A program made the translations under genes and the position numbers. Below are positions 26,165 through 34,600 of a DNA stretch of 64,000 nucleotides, in pieces. The DNA is from CAXXOK01 sp963666755. GTDB lineage: Bacteria > Bacillota > Clostridia > Christensenellales > Aristaeellaceae. Below the pieces are notes generated by a model. It worked only from the letters and a program-made list of their open reading frames with translations. It was not told the origin of the DNA and made no database searches. Within the stretch, counting starts at the first letter, position 1; each line of letters starts with the position of its first letter. The stretch is taken from the NCBI GenBank assembly GCA_963666755.2, contig CAXXGW010000009.1, forward strand, positions 1,736,001 through 1,800,000. Reading direction: 5' to 3'.

Positions 26165-29100
26165 GTGTTGGCTCCCACCTTAATTATCGGGCTTGGCGGC
26201 AACGGTTCGAAAATTGTATCCCAGGTTGCGAAAAACACCAACGAAGAGCAGCGGCGCTACATCCGCTTTGTGGTGTTCGACACCGACGCCAACGATCTGC
26301 GCGAGCTCAAGGAGCACGGCTACATCGGTAAAACCGTGCAAACCTCCAAGAAAATGACCGTCGGCGAGTATCTGGAAAACGATCAGCACGCGCGGGAAAA
26401 CTGGTTCCCGGTCAACCGTATCCTGTGCCGTAAAGCGCTCAGCGAAGGCGCGGGGCAGGTGCGCGCCATCTCCCGGCTGGCGTTGGATACCGCCATCCAC
26501 AGCGGCGCCATCACCCCGCTGCACGAAGCCATTGATGAGCTGTACCGCCTGACCGGGCATGCGGTGGATCAGGCAATGCGCGTCATTATCGTCAGTTCTC
26601 TGGCCGGGGGCACCGGGTCGGGGCTGCTGTTGCCCGTGGCGCTGTATACGCGCAACTATCTGGTTTCGCATTACCAGCAAAACTCGGCTATCGTGCGCGG
26701 TTTCTTCGTCATGCCGGAGGTGTTCTACCATGTGATTCACGGCGAGACGGAGCGCAACAACCTGCGCAGCAACGCCTACGCCACTCTGCGGGAGCTGGAT
26801 GCCTTCATGATGAAGGGCGACGGCACGCTGGAGGAAAAATATAAGGATTTAGCCTATGAGGTGCCGCGCGTCGGTTCCGACGAGTACGAAACCTACGATG
26901 TGCTCCCCTATGATTTCTGCTTTCTGTTTGACGGCCAGAACCTGAGCGGCCGCAAGCTGACCAGCTTTACCGAGTACATGGAGCATGCGGCCAACTGCAT
27001 CTATGCCCAGTCCGTCAGCGTGATGAGCGCACGCAGCAACTCCTCCGAAGATAATGTGGTGCGCTCCCTTTGCGCGGGCGGCGGGCGCAACCGTTACTGC
27101 GGCGCAGGTTCCTCCCGCCTATACTACCCCATGGAGGATGTGAACCGCTACATCGCCATCCGCTGGGCCAGCGAAGGGGTTTCCGACGATTGGTTGCTGA
27201 TAGACCGGGAGTATGAACGGGATTGTGAAAGCAAGCGCCTGCTGCGCAATCAGGGCGTGATGGTGGAAAATAGCGATCGCGGAACGTTCTACATCAGCAA
27301 AATCGACTCCCTTTGTACCACCCACACTCCCTTCGCACTGAGTATCCATTCCCAGTGCTTTAACCACGATTCCCAAACCGGCAATGAAACCGAGCCCCGA
27401 TGGGAACTATACCTGCAATCCCTTTACGACTTTATTGGCCAGAACGCAACCGCCAACCTGATGGATGCCAACGATAAGGATAAAAAAGCATCCAGCGCGG
27501 TTGCCAACCTCCGAAAGCGGGGCGTCCGTAAAAAGAACTTCAGCGATACGCTGCATACCCTGACCATTTTCGACAGCGTGGCCCGCAAACAGGCCGACCT
27601 AACTGCACGTACGCTGGCACAAACGCTTTTCGATACCAACAAAGATAAGAATCTCGCCAGCGGCATCGAGCCACAGGCCTTGGAGTACTGGCTCTTTAAG
27701 GAAAACGCAAACGGCCGGATGATCCACCCCAATGCGGTGCGCTATTTCCTGTATATGCTGTTGGAACGGTTAGGGAAGGATTTGCAAACGGAGGAGGACG
27801 CGTTCAAAAGCAACACCGACAGCTATGCTCATTTCCAAACCAGTCCGCTGTCCAGTTTCGAGGATTATAAGGATAAGCGTTTCGATCAGTTGATCGGCAA
27901 GATGAACGAGCGCCCCGGAAAGTTTGGTGCTTTGCTTGCCGACGAGCTGGAGAAGTATGGCGAAAACATTCGTAAGTACCGCAAGCTGCGCGTAAAGATC
28001 GAAGTCATGCGCACCGCCAACCAGTTCATCCAGACGCTGGCCAAGTCCTACGAGCGTTTCTTCGATGCGTTCGCTTACTCCATCGGCACCATGAAAAGCG
28101 ATCTGGATGAAATCGAGAAGCGCTACGTGAATGACGACGGCCACGCCGTGCGCTACGTCTGCTGCGATCAGGAAGCGCTGCGCATCACCGCAAAAAAGTG
28201 TGTATACGTCGGCTCCGTGAACGATCTGCCCGGCGAGCTGTGCAGCGAACTGTACAAGGCCGTGCGCCGGCATGCCCTGACCGACGCCGAGCAAGCCACG
28301 CAGGAAGATCGGCTGGACAAGGCCACCCAGAAAAAAATGGAGGAAGATAACCAAAACTACTTCCGCAATGTGTTTGAAAACGTCCTGATGAAATACTGGC
28401 GCGATGAGGTGATGAAAAGCTATCGCAGCCAGATTGATCTGGACATCATTCAGGCGCTTAAAAAAGAGGCGGAGTATAAGAACATCCTCCAGCCTGAGGA
28501 TGTGGAACGCTACATGGTGGATGTGCTGGATTCGGTCAAGCGTCTGGCGGAGCCGTTCATCGAAGCGCCGCTGGGGGAAGAGCCGCGCATTCTTCCATCC
28601 TGCGCTTATTCCGCCAAGCTGGAAAACGAAAGCGCCACCCCGGAAAGCAAGGAGTTTATCCGCAGCAAGCTCAAGGATTACGGCGGCAACGGCGACGCGA
28701 ATATGAGCAAGAACGAGTTTGTGTTCTACCAGGCGATCTACGGGCTGCGAGCCAACCGGCTGAGCAAGTTTGCCCCGCCCCATTCCAGCCAGACCACCCA
28801 GCATCCGGGCGGCGAGTATTACAGCGCCTATTACGATCTGGTCAGCCGCCTTACGCCCGACACCATGAAGTGCCCGGTCATCACCCCGCACTTGGATCGA
28901 CGCTGGCACCTCATCAAATACATGCCCGATCTGGATGAGGGCAGCCAGCGCCAGCAGGAGCGCGATATCATCAGCGGCGTAGTGCAAGGGCTGCTGTTTG
29001 AAGTGATCCTGTTTGAACAGCGCTCGCGCAATGATGCGCATTGCCGCTACAGCGTGCAGTTTGGCGAAGCCAGCTCCTACGGCTTCCTTGTACCCAACGG

Positions 29101-29656
29101 CACCGAATGCGATCAGTTCTTCGAGCTGTTTGACGCGCTGAGCATCAACCTGCCCTATCTGCGCCAGATTCTGGAGCTTTGCCAGAGCGAGATGCAGAAC
29201 GAGCGCAACCGCAGGCAGGTCAGCCTCCGGGAAAGCCGCCTGATGGTGCGGCTGAACCAGTTCTCGGTGCCGCAGTTTGAGCTGGAGGGCGCACAGCCCC
29301 ACAGCATTCTGGAAATTCCGCTTTTCTACCGTCTGTCCATCAGCAAATCGACCTACGACCAGCGCTTTGCCGAAACCATGCCGGACACGGTCATGAGCAT
29401 CCTCAAGGAATTGGTTGCCTACTACACCGATGCCGACGAACGGGATTTCGAGTTTGGTAACATCCTGCAGGAGCAGTACCAGCGCTTCCTGCACAATGTC
29501 GCCATCCGGGAAAAGACGGAGCCGAATCTCTCCAAGGACCCGCTGGTAACGCTCATCCGCCGTTGCGTACAAAAAGAGTTGGACAGTGCGGAGTTGAATA
29601 TGCCGGATGCCTGCCCGGCGCAGGAAACGCCGCAACCACAGGATGCGCAGGCATAA
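26165..29656 (+). CDS. Tubulin-like GTPase (Tubulin_2-type), very large
   Basis: 1163 aa. The N-terminus is a nucleotide-binding beta strand with a glycine loop (LIIGLGGNGSK), then FVVFDTDAND. The tubulin/FtsZ signature occurs as LAGGTGSG (residues 146-153), the phosphate-contacting loop of this superfamily. Further regions ('MPEVFYHVIHGETERNNLRSNAYATLREL') match bacterial Tubulin_2-family proteins. Beyond about residue 450 is a long, mostly helical and charged region with no recognised domain, far longer than FtsZ. Start is uncertain: AGGAGG (26150-26155) fits GTG 26165 (9 nt) best; ATG 26159 is only 3 nt away. No membrane segment. It may polymerise or act as a GTP switch under the membrane for its operon partners. 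Confidence 0.85.
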   Translation: MLAPTLIIGLGGNGSKIVSQVAKNTNEEQRRYIRFVVFDTDANDLRELKEHGYIGKTVQTSKKMTVGEYLENDQHARENWFPVNRILCRKALSEGAGQVRAISRLALDTAIHSGAITPLHEAIDELYRLTGHAVDQAMRVIIVSSLAGGTGSGLLLPVALYTRNYLVSHYQQNSAIVRGFFVMPEVFYHVIHGETERNNLRSNAYATLRELDAFMMKGDGTLEEKYKDLAYEVPRVGSDEYETYDVLPYDFCFLFDGQNLSGRKLTSFTEYMEHAANCIYAQSVSVMSARSNSSEDNVVRSLCAGGGRNRYCGAGSSRLYYPMEDVNRYIAIRWASEGVSDDWLLIDREYERDCESKRLLRNQGVMVENSDRGTFYISKIDSLCTTHTPFALSIHSQCFNHDSQTGNETEPRWELYLQSLYDFIGQNATANLMDANDKDKKASSAVANLRKRGVRKKNFSDTLHTLTIFDSVARKQADLTARTLAQTLFDTNKDKNLASGIEPQALEYWLFKENANGRMIHPNAVRYFLYMLLERLGKDLQTEEDAFKSNTDSYAHFQTSPLSSFEDYKDKRFDQLIGKMNERPGKFGALLADELEKYGENIRKYRKLRVKIEVMRTANQFIQTLAKSYERFFDAFAYSIGTMKSDLDEIEKRYVNDDGHAVRYVCCDQEALRITAKKCVYVGSVNDLPGELCSELYKAVRRHALTDAEQATQEDRLDKATQKKMEEDNQNYFRNVFENVLMKYWRDEVMKSYRSQIDLDIIQALKKEAEYKNILQPEDVERYMVDVLDSVKRLAEPFIEAPLGEEPRILPSCAYSAKLENESATPESKEFIRSKLKDYGGNGDANMSKNEFVFYQAIYGLRANRLSKFAPPHSSQTTQHPGGEYYSAYYDLVSRLTPDTMKCPVITPHLDRRWHLIKYMPDLDEGSQRQQERDIISGVVQGLLFEVILFEQRSRNDAHCRYSVQFGEASSYGFLVPNGTECDQFFELFDALSINLPYLRQILELCQSEMQNERNRRQVSLRESRLMVRLNQFSVPQFELEGAQPHSILEIPLFYRLSISKSTYDQRFAETMPDTVMSILKELVAYYTDADERDFEFGNILQEQYQRFLHNVAIREKTEPNLSKDPLVTLIRRCVQKELDSAELNMPDACPAQETPQPQDAQA

Positions 29657-29695
29657 CACACAGGCGCAGCGTTTGGGATGGGATGTGAGGGTTGC

Positions 29696-31603
29696 GTGTA
29701 TACGGTTGTAATTGCCGATCGGGTCATGATGGGTCGCCTGACCGATTACCGGGTGCTTTTCGAGCCGTTTGAAAAAGAAGGGGCACTGGACTTCTGCTAC
29801 TGGGAGCCGAACTGCCGCGATCTGGACGCGCTGCCCAACCTGCGCTCGCTGATCGATAACCGGCTCCGCTGGCGCGCGCTGATTCTGCGAAACCCCACGT
29901 CGGCCGGCAACCCGTACGACGTACCCGCGGGCATCCCCGGGCCGCCGTCGGCGGACGGCGCACAAGCCCTTTCCGAGAACCCCACTGTGCGACTGACCCA
30001 ACTGCTGGGCGGGATGCGCCGGTATGTGACCGTAGAGGAAGATGCCCCGGCTCCCTCCGCCAACCAGGATGACCCCGTGGTGCTTACTCCCTTTCACTTT
30101 GCGCCGCACACCGTACCGGAACCATTACACAGCCAGCTGCGCTTGCCCGTGCGCCCGCCGGAGAGCATCCACCTGCTGGCGATGCGCGATATGTCGCAGG
30201 GGGAGGATTGGCAGGCGGTCCAAAGCAGCTGGAAGCTCCAACTGGAGCAGAACGCGTCCGCCTTCTGGGAACGGTGCGATTATCCGGAAAGCTGCCGTTT
30301 TATGGTGTTTGACGTCGCGGAGGAATGCGACGCGCTTCTGGAAGCGGATGTGTTTCGCTGGTGGATGGCCGTTCTAACCTTTACGCTGAACACCGTAACC
30401 CCCAGCTCCCTGCAGGCTTACCGCCTGTACCGGCTGAACGTGACGCTGGAGGAAGACGCGCTGCGCGAAGCATTGCAGGATATGCGCGCCCGGATGCTGT
30501 ACCTGACCGGCGTGCTGGACCAGCGGCGGCTGCGCGTTCGCAATGAAAACGACAACGCGACGGAAAGCGGCCTGCCTCCGCTGGACGTCGCAATTAACCT
30601 GTCCTTCGGCGGCGCGCTGAGCAACTGCCCCGAGATGGACGCGCGGCAGATCGGCTTCAGCGCGGATCGGCCAAACCGGGAGGAATCCCTGTGGGATCAG
30701 TGGGAGCAGCAGGCTTACGCCTACCTGACGGAGGCACTCAAGCAGCCGCGGCGCGCTCTGGAACGCGCCAGCCGGGATGCGCGCGAAAATATCGCGATGC
30801 CCGGGGGTCCGTTGCCGCCTTATAACGATCAGGTGCTGGAAGATTTGCATGAAAAAATGGAGAAGCGCGAAAGCCGCATCGTATCCGGGCAGATCAACCC
30901 TCTGTTGCTGGGCGCCAGCGTCCGGGACGAGCTGAACGAGGATGCCGATCGGGTACGCCAGGCGCTTCGTACCCGATTTTCCCACCGCGCTCTCCTCGGT
31001 GCGCTAGCGGTGCTGGTGGTATCCCTGCTACCCTACATCGGGCGTTTCTGGGGGGATAACGGGTTAAGCCAACCCCGCTATCTGTTGATAGGCTTGGGCT
31101 TCACTTTGGGGATTGCGTTGGTTGTGTGGCTCACGCTGCTTGTGTTGCGCAGCCGCCTAACGGGACCGGTGCGCGCCTTCCGGCAACATGTGGCCGGGGT
31201 GGTGCAGCACATCGTCGCTTCTGCCAAAGCATCCGGGGAGTATCTGTCCGACGTGTGCAGTTTCATGCGCGGTCATGCGCTGCTGGACGCACTGCGCCTG
31301 AGCCGCCGCACCAATGCCGATGAGGAGTTGCCCGCCCGCCGGCATCGCCGCCGCATCGAAACGATGTTGGCGCTCTGCAGCGATTGGAGCCACCGTTTCT
31401 CCCTGCCGCTGGACGAGCATCCGGCCATGCGCCAGAACATCGATTTCGATTACGATGTGCCTCCCGCCCACAACGCCGTATACCGCTTTAACGTGAACCT
31501 CCGCAAGGATACGATCGCCATCGACCGCTCCGGGGCAATGGCAACCGCGCCGTATGCATTTGTTTCCCACCTGGAGCTGACGCGGGAGGAGGTGTACGAC
31601 TGA
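29696..31603 (+). CDS. Two-TM protein of unknown family in the tubulin/VWA cluster
   Basis: About 635 aa. The N-terminal 430 residues are soluble and begin with a beta-alpha motif (YTVVIADRVMMGRLTDY). Two TM helices lie at about 437-457 and 468-495 (from the GTG), then a cytoplasmic tail of about 140 residues. No domain recognised. Start: GTG 29696 has GTGAGGG 4-8 nt upstream and places YTVVIA at the N-terminus; ATG 29678 in the same frame lacks a ribosome site and is the alternative. The stop overlaps the ATG of the next gene (TGATG), so the two products are probably made together and may form a membrane complex. Confidence 0.75.
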   Translation: MYTVVIADRVMMGRLTDYRVLFEPFEKEGALDFCYWEPNCRDLDALPNLRSLIDNRLRWRALILRNPTSAGNPYDVPAGIPGPPSADGAQALSENPTVRLTQLLGGMRRYVTVEEDAPAPSANQDDPVVLTPFHFAPHTVPEPLHSQLRLPVRPPESIHLLAMRDMSQGEDWQAVQSSWKLQLEQNASAFWERCDYPESCRFMVFDVAEECDALLEADVFRWWMAVLTFTLNTVTPSSLQAYRLYRLNVTLEEDALREALQDMRARMLYLTGVLDQRRLRVRNENDNATESGLPPLDVAINLSFGGALSNCPEMDARQIGFSADRPNREESLWDQWEQQAYAYLTEALKQPRRALERASRDARENIAMPGGPLPPYNDQVLEDLHEKMEKRESRIVSGQINPLLLGASVRDELNEDADRVRQALRTRFSHRALLGALAVLVVSLLPYIGRFWGDNGLSQPRYLLIGLGFTLGIALVVWLTLLVLRSRLTGPVRAFRQHVAGVVQHIVASAKASGEYLSDVCSFMRGHALLDALRLSRRTNADEELPARRHRRRIETMLALCSDWSHRFSLPLDEHPAMRQNIDFDYDVPPAHNAVYRFNVNLRKDTIAIDRSGAMATAPYAFVSHLELTREEVYD

Positions 31604-34600
31604 TGAACCTGATCTGGGCTTGCCAGGGTGCCTTTGTGCTGTTCTGGCTGTTGGAACGCCGCATTCAATACCGCCGCAGGGATCGACGCTATCAGTATTT
31701 TGTAGGCTACCTGACGGCGTTGTTATCCCTGCTGGGGCTCATTTTCCTGCCCAATCTGTTCACGCTTCTGAGCAGCCTTCTGCCCCAATGGCTCAGCGCG
31801 ATCGGTCTGTTTGCAAACCGCCAATGGGGCGTGTCCCTTCCATCTCTCCTCGGTTTATTCCCTTCTCTGGGAGGGGTAAGCCTGACGCTTGTATTCCCCT
31901 ATGCCTTGAATGCGCTGTTGTTATTGGTTTTTCTCGCTATTAAACCCGCATTGCTCTGGCTCAGCAAACGGCTTTGCCTGCTGCTACGGCTTTATGAACC
32001 GGGCCGCCGCTCCCGTTATTACCGGCATGAGGCGGAGCTGGACGGCTGGCTCTTGGAGGATCATTGCCTGCAGTTGCGCAGCCTGTTTTCCGTGCTGCAT
32101 TGGGCCTTGTTCGTGCTCCCGGTCTTGCTGAATGCGCTGCTCGTCCTGTTTCCAACGGCGGCGGCTTCGCTCTATCCGCCCTATCCGGTGCTGGCGGTCC
32201 TGACCCTCAATGCGGTGTTCGATTTTCTGAACGGGTACAGCCGCAACGAGTATCTCGCTTCCATCGGCGCGGAGGATGAAGGCTCCGTCACCAACCGCAA
32301 TTACGATCTGCTGCGGCCCATCCTGCGCCGTCTGTTTGGGGATCGGCTGCTGCACGAAGGGGTGCGTGAAGCGTCCAGCTTCGCCCCGATTGAAACCAAC
32401 GAGGAGATCATTCGTGCGCTGATTGCCAGCGAGAACGATGTGGAGCGCGTATACGGCCGCTATCTGGAAAACCGTGTGCTGGGACGTCGCCCCATCGAAA
32501 GCAGCTATGCCCGTTCGGCCGTGCAGATCATGCAGGGGCAAAGCGTGCTGTTTGCAACCCCCTTCTACCGCGACCTTTCCGATTACCTGTTCTACCCGAT
32601 GTTCATGAACCTGTTGCGCCGCCGCCGCTGCATGGTGGTGATCGGTCGCGACGGCATTGATAGCGAGGTCGCCGCCTGGGTGGAAGAAGGGCTCGCGCGC
32701 GTCAGCAACGCCCCTGCCATGTGGCGCATCCGCTTTCTGCAGGACTACCGCTACCAACCGGATGTGATTATCGTCCCCTTGAAGGAAATCCATAACGTAC
32801 CGCTGTTTGACGAAGCCCGCACTTGCCTGCGTGAGGTGTCCTTTGTGCTGCTGCTGGAGCCCTCCCGGATGATTGCCCGCGGGCAGATCGGGCTCAAGCT
32901 GCTCACCTCGCTGTGCAGTCAGGACCCGCCCACCGTGTTCTGCTCCACCGATGTAAACCACGACGGGTTGGTGGATACCCTCTCCCACCTGCTGCGTACC
33001 AGCATCCTGAACGTATCGGCCACACACGCCAAAGCCAGCGCCTGCTCGGAAATGCTCTGGGATGCCGACGGCCCCTACCTCCATCACCGCATCCTGACAG
33101 GCATTTCGCACTATCTGGGCGTGGGTACGGAGCTTGGGCTTGTCGCGCTTAAAAACCAAATTCCCCGTGTGGAATGGAAAAGTGCGAGCGCCTTTCCCGT
33201 GCTGGATATGCGCTGGATTATGCAGCAGTACTACGGGCCGATCTGCGATTATCTGAAATACCCCCGCAACCAGCACGCGCTGGATACCGCGTTCTGTTAT
33301 TCCGACAACCTGTGGGATTTGGATGCCGATCATAACGGCTTCTATATCGTGGAGGACGAGCTCTCCAACCTGTTTGAAACCCTGCGACAGTATGCCTCAC
33401 ACATCAGCGAGCACGGGTTCATCAACATTCTAAGCCCCAATTATCTGCTGCGGGATTACATGCAGCACAACGCCGCCCTGTTCCTGAGCGACCCCAAGGC
33501 GATCCCTTCCTTTGCGCCGGAGCATGCCAGCACACGCCGCAACTGCTTTTTGGGGCTGGTTATGCGCATGCTACAGGATAGCCTCCCGGAGGACGCAATC
33601 CTGCGCGAACTGCGCCTGATCGGTATCGAAACCCCCAATGTGCTAACCGCCCTGAACGAGATGGTGCAAGACTATCTGGGCATTGACCCGGCCGCGTCGC
33701 CGGTGGTTTCCAGCGCGCGGGAGGTGCTGGCGGCGGACGAGCTTTCTACCGAAGCCCACATTTTCTACTCCATCCGGGATGATCGCTTTACCACCGATTT
33801 TCTGCGGATGCTGCGCAGCGCCTACTACATCGCCGAGGATGGGCAGGGCGAGCGGTACTACCTCGGCTCCAGGTTGTGGGGACATGTGTACCAGCGGTAC
33901 CTGCCCGGACAGTTTTACACCTTTGGCGGCAAGTATTATGAGATTTACACCATCTCCCCCGAGCACGGCGTGATGGTGCGCCGCGCCGCGGATCACCTCA
34001 CGGGCCGCCGTTATTACCGCCAGATTCGGGAGTACGAAATCCGCAACGCCGTTCCCGTGCGTAAAGTGGCAGGGCAGCACACGCTGCAGGATATCCGGGT
34101 AACCAATCTGCATGCCGATCTGTGCATACGCACCGCCGGATACTATGAGTTGCAGCGGTATGACGATATGGCAACCGCCCGGCGTACCGAGATCAGCGGT
34201 TTGCCGGAACGCCTTTATGTGCACAAGCATTTCCTGCGTGTGGAACTGCCCGGCGCATCGCCTGCGGTCTGCCAGACGCTGTGCATGCTGCTCAATGAAA
34301 TCTTTGCCACCACCTTCCCGCTCTCGCGGGAATACATCGCGGCAGTTTGTCCGGATGCGCAGGATCAGCGACCGGAAATCTCCACCTACACCGTTTCAGG
34401 GGATACGGGCAGCCAGTGCATCAACCTGATTGAGGACAGCCCCATCGACCTTGGCCTGCTCACCTCGGTGGAGCGCAACCTGCCGCGGCTGTTGGAAATT
34501 GCCGCCGATTATATTGCCTGGCATTTGGATATGCTGCGCCCGCTCGACAGCGCAGCCGAACCGGCGCTCGATTTTACCCCGTTGCCTGAGCTGGAGCCCG

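Noticed and set aside
27770..30109. 779-codon minus-strand frame opposite the tubulin-like gene
   Set aside because: Antisense shadow; the plus strand carries the GTPase signature and operon context.
31984..33333. 449-codon minus-strand frame inside the giant membrane protein gene
   Set aside because: Shadow frame without start signals.
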